A stretch of 64,000 bases of DNA from contig CAVQVT010000003.1 in assembly GCA_963717255.1 (NCBI GenBank), forward strand, positions 62,001 to 126,000, read 5' to 3'. Position numbers and translations under genes: made by a program. Origin of the DNA: CAIYQJ01 sp963717255. Lineage in GTDB: Bacteria; Chloroflexota; Limnocylindria; Limnocylindrales; CSP1-4. Positions within the stretch are counted from its first letter, which is position 1; each line of letters starts with the position of its first letter. Below are positions 50,122-58,520 of the stretch, one piece after another. The notes beneath the pieces are model-generated. The model saw only the letters and a program-made list of their open reading frames with translations, was not told the DNA's origin and did no database searches.

Positions 50122-50871
50122 TCAGGCGACCGGCTCGGCCCGGATGACCTCCTCGTCGTAGCTCATCACGACCCGCTCGCCCGGCCGGACCACGAGGAAG
50201 TCGTCCTCCCAGTCGCCCGCGAGGAGCCGCCGGACCAGGACGAGGTCGCCGGCGATCCGAGCGAACGTCCACCCGCGTCGGTCCGCGTCGTCGCGGGCGC
50301 GCGTCTCGACCGTGACGGCGTCCGCGACGCCGAGGTCGATGTAGGCCGCCCGGTCGTAGTGCTCGCGCCAGGCACCGAGGGCCTCCATGAGGTAGTCGGC
50401 GTTGTCCCGGCCGTACTTCTCGACGTACGCGGCGTACGTGGCCTTGAGGTCCTCCTCGGTCCCGGACCCCACGCCCAGGCCCCGGACCTCCGCGTCGGAG
50501 GCGGTCCCGCGCTCGATGTAGTCCTGCGTGTACCAGTACGTCCCCGGGTGGTCCGTGAACTCGCGGCGGTACCGCTCGCGGTCGCCCAGGAAGAGCGTGA
50601 TGCAGTCGTGCGCCCGCGGGACCACCAGCGGGATCCGGCCCGCACGCAGCCCGGCCGTCGCCTGGCCGCACAGCGCGTAGCCCAGCGCGACGGCGTCGTA
50701 CCGGGCGGGGTCGGCGGCATCCACCGCGTCCTGGAGGGTCGTCCGGAGGTTCGTCGGGACGTCGTGGAGGCCGATCCGGAGCAGCTCCACGTCCACCACG
50801 TGGGGCGACGTGGCGGCGGCCAGGTAGAGCGGCCGGGCGAGGACCTCGCAGCCGAGGCAGAGGATCCGCAT
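50122..50871 (-). CDS. DUF1638 family protein
   Basis: A 249-residue protein. Cys-Leu-Gly-Cys-Glu-Val-Leu-Ala near the N terminus, Ala-Leu-Gly-Tyr-Ala-Leu-Cys-Gly-Gln near residue 62, Val-Pro-Arg-Ala-His-Asp-Cys-Ile-Thr-Leu-Phe-Leu-Gly and Tyr-Trp-Tyr-Thr are DUF1638 hallmarks; Cys5, Cys8, Cys68 and His/Cys near 88-90 could bind a metal. In methanogens and anaerobes this family is often encoded with corrinoid proteins and their methyltransferases, where it may help load or repair the corrinoid. Here it is 5 kb from such an operon, on the opposite strand. Exact function is unknown. Confidence 0.9.
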   Translation of the reverse strand: MRILCLGCEVLARPLYLAAATSPHVVDVELLRIGLHDVPTNLRTTLQDAVDAADPARYDAVALGYALCGQATAGLRAGRIPLVVPRAHDCITLFLGDRERYRREFTDHPGTYWYTQDYIERGTASDAEVRGLGVGSGTEEDLKATYAAYVEKYGRDNADYLMEALGAWREHYDRAAYIDLGVADAVTVETRARDDADRRGWTFARIAGDLVLVRRLLAGDWEDDFLVVRPGERVVMSYDEEVIRAEPVA

Positions 50872-50914
50872 CGGCCAAGAGTAGCGCCCGGGCGTCCGCG
50901 GCTCGAGCGGTCGA

Positions 50915-52504
50915 CTACGGCGCCTCCAGGCGCGTCATGGGGACCACGTCCACGACCACGTCCACGGGGCGCCCGAGGTCGGCCGAGAGCGTCCGCTGGA
51001 GGAGCCCGATCGGGGGTGGATCGATCGTCGCCACGATCCGCACCTTCACGAGGTCGTCCGAGACGGTGACCGAGGTCACCTCGTACGCGCCGGCGGGTCC
51101 GCGGGAGAGCCAGAGCGCGACGTCGCGCTTCGCGGCCTGCGTCTCCGTGGAAGCGCGGACCACCTCCGCGCCCGTTGCGGCGAGCGGGATCACGAGGAGG
51201 ATGACCGCGGCCCCCAGCGTCGCTGCCCACGTGCGGGCGAACGAGATGTCCTTCCCGAGTCGGTCGAGGCGGCCGTACCCCACCGCGAGGAACATGAGTG
51301 CCCCGGCGACGACGATCGCGACGAAGTTCGTCGCGAAGAGGATGAGGGCTCCCGCGGCATCGGGGAGGAGCCCGGCAGCAAGGCAGATCCCGACGACCGA
51401 GAGCGGCGGCACGAGCGCGACGGCGATGGCAACGCCCGGGAGCGCCGCCGCCACGCGGCGGTCACTCATCGCGTAGGCGCCAACGGCCCCGGCTGCGAGC
51501 GCGACGAGGAGGTCGAGGAGGGTCGGCGCGGTGCGGGCCTGGACCTCCGGGTTCGTCGCGACGTCGCCGGACCCCGGTGCGAGGAGGGAGAGTACCGATC
51601 CGAGCGCGACGACCCCCGCGGCGCCCACCATCACCATCGCGGCCGAGGAGACGGCCCGTCGCGGACGGCCCGTCACGAGCGCGGCCGCGAGACCGATCAT
51701 CGGCGTCATGAGCGGCGCGACGAGCATCGCCCCGATGACGACGGCGGTGGACGCCTGGAGCAGGCCGAACGTCGCGATGGCGGTCGAGAGCGACAGCATG
51801 ATCGCGAACGAGCGGATCCGGCCCCGTCGCCCGGGACCCTCGAAGAAGAGCGACGCATCGATGTCGGCCCGCTCCGCGCGCGGGAAGGGGTGGCGCGCGA
51901 CGCGCGTCGCCAGGAGGACGAAGGCGCCGTGGATCTCGTCCCCGGGCTCCGTCGGCAGCTCGATGCGGCCGGCGATGCGGAGGACGGCGAGGACGCCCGC
52001 CGCCGCCCACATCGCGGCGAACGCCGTCCCGATGAGCACGAGGGCGATCGATGGCGAGAGGAGCAGCAGGAGGCCGATCGACCCCTCGAGACCCCCTGAC
52101 GCGAGCACCCATGCCCGCTGGTCGTCCGGGAGTCGGTCGGGTCGTGCGACCGCGACGTGGAGCACCGCTCGCGCAAGGACGAGCGCGCCGGCGATGCGGG
52201 ATGCGGCGCCGAGCGTCAGGTCCGGCACGACGAGGAGCGCGGCACCGACGAGGACGAGCAGCCCGTGGGGGACGATGGCCAGCGGGCCGCCGCCGGACCT
52301 GGGGTTGCGCGCGGTCCCGACGATCTCCCCGAGACCGATGAGCAGGAGCGCGGCCCCGATGACCTTGACCTCGAAGGTCTCGGTCTGGAAGACGACCGCG
52401 ATGGCGAACGCGGCGACCGCGATGAGCCCGCGGACGACGGGCCACAGGGCGCGGACGCTGAGTGGCGTCCGGTCGGGAGGCGCGGCATCCGGCAGATCGG
52501 TCAT
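50915..52504 (-). CDS. HdeD-like plus DUF389 membrane protein fusion
   Basis: A 529-residue protein. The first 190 residues form about six short helices in pairs, similar to the HdeD/DUF308 acid-resistance membrane family. Residues about 215-455 match DUF389 (Ala-Thr-Phe-Gly-Leu, Val-Val-Ile-Gly-Ala-Met-Leu-Val-Ala-Pro-Leu-Met-Thr-Pro-Met), a family with six helices and unknown function. The last 70 residues are a soluble alpha-beta domain with Val-Thr-Val-Ser-Asp-Asp-Leu. Both parts occur as separate proteins elsewhere; the joined form is less usual. It is divergent from the arsenic regulator fusion at 52627. Confidence 0.82.
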   Translation of the reverse strand: MTDLPDAAPPDRTPLSVRALWPVVRGLIAVAAFAIAVVFQTETFEVKVIGAALLLIGLGEIVGTARNPRSGGGPLAIVPHGLLVLVGAALLVVPDLTLGAASRIAGALVLARAVLHVAVARPDRLPDDQRAWVLASGGLEGSIGLLLLLSPSIALVLIGTAFAAMWAAAGVLAVLRIAGRIELPTEPGDEIHGAFVLLATRVARHPFPRAERADIDASLFFEGPGRRGRIRSFAIMLSLSTAIATFGLLQASTAVVIGAMLVAPLMTPMIGLAAALVTGRPRRAVSSAAMVMVGAAGVVALGSVLSLLAPGSGDVATNPEVQARTAPTLLDLLVALAAGAVGAYAMSDRRVAAALPGVAIAVALVPPLSVVGICLAAGLLPDAAGALILFATNFVAIVVAGALMFLAVGYGRLDRLGKDISFARTWAATLGAAVILLVIPLAATGAEVVRASTETQAAKRDVALWLSRGPAGAYEVTSVTVSDDLVKVRIVATIDPPPIGLLQRTLSADLGRPVDVVVDVVPMTRLEAP

Positions 52505-52588
52505 CGGTCGCTCCGGGGCCTTGTCGCTTCGTCCGCGCCAGCCTACGCGATGGCGACGACGGCGCGTCGGACGAGCGCGCCGCACCCC

Positions 52589-52619
52589 TTGACCTTCGAG
52601 TGACTCGAAGGTGTAGGGT
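52589..52619 (+). promoter_or_regulatory. MerR-type promoter with long spacer and operator
   Basis: TTGACC at 52589-52594 and TAGGGT at 52614-52619 are separated by 19 bases, the stretched spacing typical of MerR-activated promoters. The spacer is filled by a dyad with arms ACCTTCGAG (52592-52600) and CTCGAAGGT (52604-52612). The start codon at 52627 is only eight bases past the -10 box, so the transcript should be leaderless or nearly so. Confidence 0.8.
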
Positions 52620-52626
52620 CCGGACC

Positions 52627-53448
52627 ATGAGGGTCTCGGAGCTCGCACGTCGAGCCGGCGTCGCGCCGTCCGCCGTCCGCTTCTACGAAGCGGAAGGGGT
52701 CCTGCCGCCCGCTCCGCGTCGCGCGAACGGCTACCGCGACTACTCGGAGGACGACCTCGCCCGGGTGCGACTCGTCGTCGCACTGCGCCGTTTGGGGCTC
52801 GACGCGGACGACGCGGGACGCCTCGCCGCGGTCTGTGTCGCGCGGGGCTCGATCGACCGCGATCTCGCACCACTCATCGCCCGCCAGCGGGCGGCGATCG
52901 CGGCACGGCGAGAGGAGCTCGACCTCCTCGAGGCCGAGCTCGCCGACCTCGAGGACACCATCGCGGCATCCGGCCGCCGCAGGGGAGACGCCACGATGCC
53001 CGACCGGCCCATCCGGGTGCTCTTCGTGTGCACCGGCAACTCGGCACGCAGCCAGATCGCGGAGGCGCTGCTCGGCCGCATCGGGGGCGAGGACTTCGTC
53101 GCCCGCTCCGCGGGGACAGAGCCCGGGGGGGTGAACCCCTGGACGATCCTCGTCCTCGTCGAGGCCGGGATCGACTGGTCCGGCGCCCGGTCGAAGTCGG
53201 TCACGGAGTTCATCGGCCAGCCGTGGGACTACGTGATCACCGTCTGCGACCGGGCCCGGCAGGCCTGTCCGGTCTTCCCCGGCGAGCATGAGTCCCTGCA
53301 CTGGGGTCTCGATGACCCTGCTGCCGTCGAGGGGACGGATGCCGAGAAGCTCGCCGCCTTCGAGCGGACGCTGCGAGAGCTCATGGTCCGGCTGCGCCCG
53401 TTCGTCGAGGTCGCCCGGCGGTCCGGCTCCCAGGCGGCGCCCGCCTGA
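52627..53448 (+). CDS. MerR regulator fused to LMW-PTP-type arsenate reductase
   Basis: A 273-residue fusion. Residues 1-70 are a MerR HTH (Arg-Val-Ser-Glu-Leu-Ala-Arg-Arg-Ala-Gly-Val, Val-Arg-Phe-Tyr-Glu-Ala-Glu-Gly-Val-Leu) and 80-118 the dimerising coiled coil. Residues 124-273 are an arsenate reductase of the low-molecular-weight phosphatase fold with Cys135-Thr-Gly-Asn-Ser-Ala-Arg141 (P-loop), Thr-Val-Cys-Asp-Arg-Ala and Cys-Pro-Val-Phe-Pro-Gly. An internal ATG at 52996 (residue 124) is preceded by AGGGGAG, so a free reductase may also be made. The MerR part probably binds its own promoter just upstream. It would link arsenic sensing and As(V) reduction in one protein; ACR3 lies on the opposite strand nine bases on. 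Confidence 0.9.
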   Translation: MRVSELARRAGVAPSAVRFYEAEGVLPPAPRRANGYRDYSEDDLARVRLVVALRRLGLDADDAGRLAAVCVARGSIDRDLAPLIARQRAAIAARREELDLLEAELADLEDTIAASGRRRGDATMPDRPIRVLFVCTGNSARSQIAEALLGRIGGEDFVARSAGTEPGGVNPWTILVLVEAGIDWSGARSKSVTEFIGQPWDYVITVCDRARQACPVFPGEHESLHWGLDDPAAVEGTDAEKLAAFERTLRELMVRLRPFVEVARRSGSQAAPA

Positions 53449-53457
53449 CGGTCGCTC

Positions 53458-54546
53458 CTACTTCGTGCCGAGCGCCGGGACCCCCGCGACCGGGGTGTCC
53501 TCGGATGCCGGTCCGAAGAGGCGCGGTCGGAGCTTCATCGCGCCCCAGACGAGCGCGAGCATCACCGGGACCTCGATGAGCGGACCGACCACCGTCGCCA
53601 GCGCCACGGTGGGGCTGAACGCCGTGATCGCGATGGCGATCGCGATCTCGAAGTCGCGGCCGGTCGAGTTGAACGCGACGGCGACGGCGTCCTCGTAGGA
53701 GAAGCGCAGGCGCGCCCCGATCAGGTAGACGACCGTGAACATGACGAAGAAGAAGATCGCCATGGGGATCGCCATCTCCAGGACGATCTGCGGGCGCTGG
53801 AGGATGAGGTCGCCCTTCAGGGCGAACATGATGATGAGCGTGAAGAGCAGGCCGAGGATCGACAGGGCGGACAGGCCCGGCTTGAGTCGCTCCATCGCCG
53901 CCTCCCCGCCCCGCCGGACGACCGCTTGGCGCGTGAGGACGCCGGCGACCAGCGGCAGCCCGAGGTACAGGACGACGCTCTCGGCGACGACCCAGACGTC
54001 GAAGGAGACGTCGCCGATGAGGAGTCGTGCGTACACCGGGATGAGGAGCATCTGGATGACGGAGTTGAGCGCCACGAAGACGAGCGCCATCGGGACGTTG
54101 CCCTTCGCGAGGTACGTGAAGATGATCACCATCGCGATGCAGGGGGCCAGGCCGTAGAGGATGAGGCCCGTCCGCAGCTCCGGGTCCGCGACGAAGACGT
54201 TCGCGAGCAGCAGCATGAAGAACGGCGCCACGAGGAAGTTCGCGACGAGGACGACGGTGAGCTGACGCGGCGAGCGGAACGCACGCCCGACCTCGGTCAG
54301 GCGGACGTTCGTCATCGCCGGGTACATCATCGCGAACAGCCCCAGTGGGACCCCGAGGCTGATGAGGGCGGGAACGGTGGGCTCGAACGTCCCGGCAGCG
54401 ATCGACTTGAGCGCGTCGATCGGCGGCGTCAGCGTGAAGTCGGAGATCGACAGGGCGTTCCCGATGAGGATCCCGACCGCCATGCTCACGATGACGAAGA
54501 CGGGCAGGAGCCGGAAGTCCTCGAGGCGGGCGAGCAGGCGCGTCAT
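53458..54546 (-). CDS. acr3: ACR3-family arsenite efflux permease
   Basis: A 362-residue membrane protein with ten predicted helices. The ACR3 features are Gly-Val-Pro-Leu-Gly-Leu-Phe-Ala-Met-Met-Tyr-Pro near 65, Gly-Leu-Ala-Pro-Cys-Ile-Ala-Met-Val with the conserved Cys136 that binds As(III), and Asn-Ser-Thr-Gly-Arg-Asp-Phe-Glu near 285. It exports arsenite produced by the arsenate reductases, driven by the membrane potential or proton gradient. It is the last gene of a minus-strand operon behind ArsR and a small membrane protein, overlapping the latter by four bases. Confidence 0.95.
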   Translation of the reverse strand: MTRLLARLEDFRLLPVFVIVSMAVGILIGNALSISDFTLTPPIDALKSIAAGTFEPTVPALISLGVPLGLFAMMYPAMTNVRLTEVGRAFRSPRQLTVVLVANFLVAPFFMLLLANVFVADPELRTGLILYGLAPCIAMVIIFTYLAKGNVPMALVFVALNSVIQMLLIPVYARLLIGDVSFDVWVVAESVVLYLGLPLVAGVLTRQAVVRRGGEAAMERLKPGLSALSILGLLFTLIIMFALKGDLILQRPQIVLEMAIPMAIFFFVMFTVVYLIGARLRFSYEDAVAVAFNSTGRDFEIAIAIAITAFSPTVALATVVGPLIEVPVMLALVWGAMKLRPRLFGPASEDTPVAGVPALGTK

Positions 54547-54722
54547 CGGTCGTCTCCAGCGGTTCGCGTGATCTCCACCGGCAGCGCCATCCCGCAGCAG
54601 CCGGCGATCCTCTCGTCGCCGCGGTCGGGGCGAGCACGGCGCTGCAGGACAAGGTTGAGCGCGACGAGCGCGCAGGCTGCGACGGCGAACAGGGCGAGGA
54701 CGACGAGCTGCTCTCCCGTCAT
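54543..54722 (-). CDS. small single-helix protein in the ars operon
   Basis: Fifty-nine residues: one membrane helix at about 5-27, a basic stretch (Arg-Arg-Ala-Arg-Pro) and a tail with Gly-Cys-Cys-Gly near residue 42. Start and stop both overlap neighbours (ATGA with ACR3, GATGA-type overlap with ArsR), so translation is coupled to both. The adjacent Cys pair could bind As(III) near the membrane and hand it to ACR3. I know no named family. Confidence 0.65.
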   Translation of the reverse strand: MTGEQLVVLALFAVAACALVALNLVLQRRARPDRGDERIAGCCGMALPVEITRTAGDDR

Positions 54723-55126
54723 GATCGAGTGCCCGTGGCGAGGGTGCCGCCGTTCCGGGCCCCTGAGCGGCGCGACGGCGAGCCGCAGACGGAGCTGGTG
54801 CACGGCCTCCTGGCCGCGTCCGTCGGGGTGAGGAGCGCGTCGACCGCCTTCCTGAGCCCGGCGATCCGCGCCACATCCAGGGAGTAGTGCACCCACCGTC
54901 CGACGCGGCGCTCGGCGAGCAGGCCCGACTCCCGCAACACCCGGAGGTGGTGCGACACGAGGGCGGGGCTGAGGCCGAGCGCCTCCCCGACGTCGCACAC
55001 ACAGTGCTCGCCCTCGCCGAGCAGCTCGAGGATCCGCACGCGGTTCGGCTCCGCGAGCGCCTGGAGAACGCGGAGATCCGCCTCCGCGAGGTGACTGGCC
55101 GACGAGCGGTGGCGTGCGTGGTCCAT
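54719..55126 (-). CDS. arsR: ArsR-family repressor, first copy
   Basis: A 135-residue winged-helix repressor from ATG 55126. Leu-Ala-Glu-Pro-Asn-Arg-Val-Arg-Ile-Leu-Glu-Leu-Leu at about 25, the As(III) motif Glu-His-Cys-Val-Cys-Asp at about 41-46, and the recognition helix Ser-Pro-Ala-Leu-Val-Ser-His-His-Leu-Arg-Val-Leu follow the family. A third Cys occurs near the C terminus (Ser-Ser-Val-Cys-Gly). It should repress this operon and release on arsenite binding. Its operator candidate is CTAACG/CGTTAG just upstream. Confidence 0.93.
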   Translation of the reverse strand: MDHARHRSSASHLAEADLRVLQALAEPNRVRILELLGEGEHCVCDVGEALGLSPALVSHHLRVLRESGLLAERRVGRWVHYSLDVARIAGLRKAVDALLTPTDAARRPCTSSVCGSPSRRSGARNGGTLATGTRS

Positions 55127-55136
55127 GCGGGACACT

Positions 55137-55165
55137 CTAACGTGCGTTAGCAAAACGGACGTTTG
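55137..55165. promoter_or_regulatory. ArsR operator candidates
   Basis: Two perfect inverted repeats eleven and more bases before the ArsR start: CTAACG-TG-CGTTAG (55137-55150) and AAACG-GA-CGTTT (55153-55164). They lie between the divergent ArsR and radical SAM genes and could control both. Confidence 0.6.
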
Positions 55166-55392
55166 ACTGACATCCCCATTTCCGCAGGCCGAACGGCACG
55201 TCGGCCGGGCGAGGGCCACGCTCAGCGCCGCCAGGCCACGCCTGAGCGCACGGCGGCGAGGGTCCGTGCGGCGACCACCATCCAGACGGCGATGAGCGCG
55301 ACGTACACGATCGCCGCGAGCGCCTCGGCGCGGTCGTAGAGGCCGGACGGCCCTGTGCCCGTCGGCCGGCGCTGGCAACACTCCACCGCGAG

Positions 55393-56643
55393 ATGAGTAC
55401 GCGCTCGATCCGGGTGCGGGTGGACCGCCACGGACATGCCGTCCTGCCGTCCGAGCTCGCGCATCGCTTCGGATTCGTGGACGGGGCGATGGTCCGCCTC
55501 GAGGAACGCCGCGACGCGATCACGGTCGGCCGGTCCACAGCGCGGCTGGCCCGCGTCTATGTCGAACCGACGACGCTCTGCAACCTCGTCTGCCGCACCT
55601 GCATCCGGAACGTCTGGGACGAGCCCCCGGGGACCATGTCGGCGGGGACCTTCGCCCAGGTCATGGACGGGGTGCGCGACGTGTCGCCGCGACCGACCAT
55701 CTTCTTCGGCGGGTTCGGCGAGCCCTTCGCACACCCCGACCTGCTGGCGATGCTCGCGACCGCGAAGTCGGCCGGATGCCCGGTCGAGCTCATCACGAAC
55801 GGGACCCGCCTGGACGTGGAGACAGCGCGGGCGCTCATCAGGATCGGGCTCGACAGGCTGTGGGTCTCCATCGACGGGGCGACGCGGGAGAGCTACGCCG
55901 ACGTCCGCCTGTGGGATGCGCTGCCGCAGGTGGTCGAGGACCTCGCCCGGCTGCGGGAGCTGCGCGCGGCGACCCGGGCGGCCCTGCCGCGTCTCGGCAT
56001 CGCCTTCGTGGCCATGAAGCGGAACATCGCCGACCTGCCGGAGGTGATCCGGCTTGGGCAGCGTCTGGGCGCCGACCGCTTCTCCGTGAGCAACGTTCTG
56101 CCGCACACCCCGGAGATGCGGGACCAGGTGCTGTACGCGCGGTCCATCGACAGCGTCGCCGGCGAGCCGTCCCCGTGGTCACCGGAGGTCTCGCTGCCGC
56201 GGATGGACGGCGACGAGCGGATCCTCGCGCAGCTCGCCCGGGTGGAGGCGGCTCGCCGGGGGCGCCCGGGTGCCGGCCCGGAAGGCGACGGCCGAGCCGA
56301 CACGTGCCCGTTCGTCGAGAGGGGAAGCGTCTCGGTACGCTGGGACGGGGCCATCAGCCCCTGCCTGCCGCTGCTCCACACGCACCGCAGCTACCTGGAC
56401 TTCCGGCGACGGACGAACCACGCGTTCGCCGTGGCGAACATCAACGAGCGGGGCCTGCTGGAGGCATGGACCGTCCCGGCATACGTCGCGCTGCGCGAGC
56501 GCCTCCTTGCCTTCGACTTCGCCCCGTGCACGATCTGCAACAGCTGCGACATGGCGGACGAGAACCTCGAGGACTGCGTCGGCAGCCCCACACCGGCCTG
56601 CGGCGGCTGCCTCTGGGCCCAGGGCTTCATCGCGTGCCCGTAG
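55393..56643 (+). CDS. radical SAM/SPASM protein with AbrB-like N-terminal domain
   Basis: A 416-residue protein. Residues 1-50 resemble a SpoVT/AbrB swapped-hairpin domain (Arg-Val-Arg-Val-Asp-Arg-His-Gly-His-Ala-Val-Leu-Pro-Ser-Glu-Leu). The radical SAM motif is Cys63-x3-Cys67-x2-Cys70, with Gly-Gly-Phe-Gly-Glu-Pro as the SAM-binding strand. The C terminus has eight or more Cys (Cys-Thr-Ile-Cys-Asn-Ser-Cys, Cys-Val, Cys-Gly-Gly-Cys, Cys-Pro) forming a SPASM-type pair of auxiliary clusters. This layout recalls maturases linked to tungsten oxidoreductases, but no such enzyme is present. Lying divergent from ArsR and next to thioredoxins, it may act on an arsenic metabolite or modify a small partner protein. 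Substrate unknown. Confidence 0.85.
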   Translation: MSTRSIRVRVDRHGHAVLPSELAHRFGFVDGAMVRLEERRDAITVGRSTARLARVYVEPTTLCNLVCRTCIRNVWDEPPGTMSAGTFAQVMDGVRDVSPRPTIFFGGFGEPFAHPDLLAMLATAKSAGCPVELITNGTRLDVETARALIRIGLDRLWVSIDGATRESYADVRLWDALPQVVEDLARLRELRAATRAALPRLGIAFVAMKRNIADLPEVIRLGQRLGADRFSVSNVLPHTPEMRDQVLYARSIDSVAGEPSPWSPEVSLPRMDGDERILAQLARVEAARRGRPGAGPEGDGRADTCPFVERGSVSVRWDGAISPCLPLLHTHRSYLDFRRRTNHAFAVANINERGLLEAWTVPAYVALRERLLAFDFAPCTICNSCDMADENLEDCVGSPTPACGGCLWAQGFIACP

Positions 56644-56836
56644 GGGCGTGATCAGCGGCGATGGCAGTGCCGGCCGGGGTCTCCCGTGCGGTCCGTCGCC
56701 TCACCTCGAACGGCGCCGGGCCGATCGTCCCGACGAGCGTCGCACGTCCGAACCCTGTCCCCTGTGCGCGCCAGCGAAGGGCAGTGGCGAGCACGTCATG
56801 CATCCCGGACCCCCCAGCGCCCGGAGCCGCCCCGGC

Positions 56837-57097
56837 CTATCGCGCCGTGGTGCCGGATGCGACGCCGAGCCACCGCTGGATGTCGCGGCGGGACGGAACC
56901 CGCCCGCGGGACACCACGACGCCGTCGAGGAGGACGACCGGCAGAGAGAAGAGGGCGCCCCGGGCGACGATCTCGAACGGGTCGGTCACGTACCGCACCT
57001 CGACGTCGATCTGCGTGCGGTCGACCACCGAACGGATCTCCGCCGTCGTCTTCTCGCAGCGGGGGCACCCCGGGCCCAGGATCTCGATGACGCGCAT
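56837..57097 (-). CDS. small thioredoxin-like protein (Cys-Pro-Arg-Cys)
   Basis: From ATG 57097 an 86-residue thioredoxin-fold protein with Cys11-Pro-Arg-Cys14 after a Leu-Gly-Pro-Gly turn, cis-Pro in Ser-Leu-Pro-Val-Val, and Arg-Val-Pro-Ser near the end. It belongs to the short glutaredoxin-like redox-active disulfide group often encoded beside ArsP-like permeases. It could reduce an arsenate reductase disulfide or deliver electrons to the permease partner. Weak similarity to the next gene suggests duplication. Confidence 0.82.
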   Translation of the reverse strand: MRVIEILGPGCPRCEKTTAEIRSVVDRTQIDVEVRYVTDPFEIVARGALFSLPVVLLDGVVVSRGRVPSRRDIQRWLGVASGTTAR

Positions 57098-57187
57098 GAC
57101 GTCTCCGATCGCGACCGAGAGGGTTCGGCGGAGAGCAGGGTCCCCGGCCACCGGGGCCGGACCGGAGGCCTCCAGCAGCAGCGCGGA

Positions 57188-57424
57188 CTACTCGGTCAGC
57201 CAGACGGCGATGTCGCCGGCGGACGGCACTCGGCCGTAGCTGACGACCCTGCCGTCGATGACCAGACCGGGAGTGCTCATGACCCCATAGGCCCTGATCT
57301 TCCCGTAGTCGGTGACCTTCACGACCTCCGCGGCGACGCCGGCCATGGCGACCGCCTCCCGCGCGTTCTTCTCGAGGCGCTGGCAGTTGTTGCAGCCGGG
57401 TCCGAGGACCTCGATCGTCTTCAT
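57188..57424 (-). CDS. small thioredoxin-like protein (Cys-Asn-Asn-Cys)
   Basis: A 78-residue protein of the redox-active disulfide protein 2 type: Gly-Pro-Gly-Cys11-Asn-Asn-Cys14-Gln near the N terminus, cis-Pro in Met-Ser-Thr-Pro-Gly-Leu-Val, and Gly-Arg-Val-Pro-Ser. It lies 45 bases downstream of the permease gene, the usual pairing. The electron partner is unknown. The Cys pair with Asn-Asn is common in these archaeal and bacterial mini-thioredoxins. Confidence 0.85.
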   Translation of the reverse strand: MKTIEVLGPGCNNCQRLEKNAREAVAMAGVAAEVVKVTDYGKIRAYGVMSTPGLVIDGRVVSYGRVPSAGDIAVWLTE

Positions 57425-57468
57425 GGCTGGGTGCCTCCGTTGGTCGCGCGCATCGAACGCGCCTGCGC

Positions 57469-58520
57469 TCACGTGTAGATGAGGAAGTTGAAGAGGTAGC
57501 CGACGAAGAGGATCCCCGCGGTCACGGTCGCGACGAAGACGGCGAGCAGGCGCGTCTTCATCACGTTCTTCAGGATGATCAGCTCGGGCAGGCTGATCGC
57601 GGTGATCGCCATCATGAACGCGAGCGTGGTCCCGACGGCCATCCCCTTGCCGAGGAGCGCCTGGACGATCGGGATCGTCCCCGCCGCGTTGGAGTAGAGC
57701 GGGACGCCGAGGAGCACGACGATCGGGACCGCGAGCGGGTTGCCGGGTCCCGCGACCGCCATGACGAGGTCGGCCGGCACGAAGCCGTGGATGAAGGCGC
57801 CGATCCCGATGCCGACGAGGATGTACGGCAGGATCCGCCGGACGAGCTCCTTCGTGTAGGCCCACGCGTCGCGGACCCGGTCCTCCGGTGTCAGCCTAAT
57901 CTCGAGCGAGGCGCCGGTGCCGGCACCCTGGAGCTCCCAGACGTAGTCGGCGACATAGCGCTCCATGTGGAGCCGCCCGATGACGAACCCCCCGACGATC
58001 GCGACCGACAGGCCCGCGACCATGTACACGAGCGCGACTCCCGGGCCGAAGAGACCCCAGAGGAGGACGAGCGCGACCTCGTTGACCATCGGGCTGCTGA
58101 TGAGGAACGCGAAAGTCACGCCCGAGAGGGACGCCCGCCTCAACGAAGCCGATGAACAGCGGGCACAGCCGAGCACGAGCAGAAGGGCGTGACGATCCCG
58201 AGACCGGCGGCGCCGACCGTGCCCACGACCTCTCCGCGCCCGGCGAGCGCGCCGCGCACCTTCTCCGGTGGGAAGAACCCGCGGACGAGCGTGACGACGG
58301 TGATGATGCCGAAGAGCAGCAGGAGGACCTTCGGGACGTCGTAGAGGAAGAACGCGACCGCCTCGCCCAGCGGGGTGCCCGGCTCCAGCGGCAGCACCTC
58401 GAAGGCGAGCCAGATCGCCAGCGGGGCGGCGACGAACCACGCGACGAGCCAGGCGCCGACGGCCGCCCCCACGCCGAGCCAGAACGGGACACGGTTGCGC
58501 CGGACGGCGAGCGTCGTCAC
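57469..58520 (-). pseudogene. ArsP-like permease (DUF318), two frameshifts
   Basis: The gene reads as one permease of about 350 residues if two single extra bases are removed: one in GGG at 58161-58163 and one in CCC at 58121-58123. Between them the third frame encodes Leu-Phe-Ile-Gly-Phe-Val-Glu-Ala-Gly-Val-Pro-Leu-Gly, which joins the flanking halves exactly. Features of the family include Pro-Phe-Cys-Ser-Cys-Ser-Ala-Val-Pro, with the Cys pair of organoarsenical exporter ArsP-like permeases, eight to ten helices and Ser-Asn-Ala-Ala-Gly-Thr-Ile-Pro late. The GTG start at 58520 overlaps the ArsR stop. It is either recently broken or misread in sequence. Confidence 0.8.
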
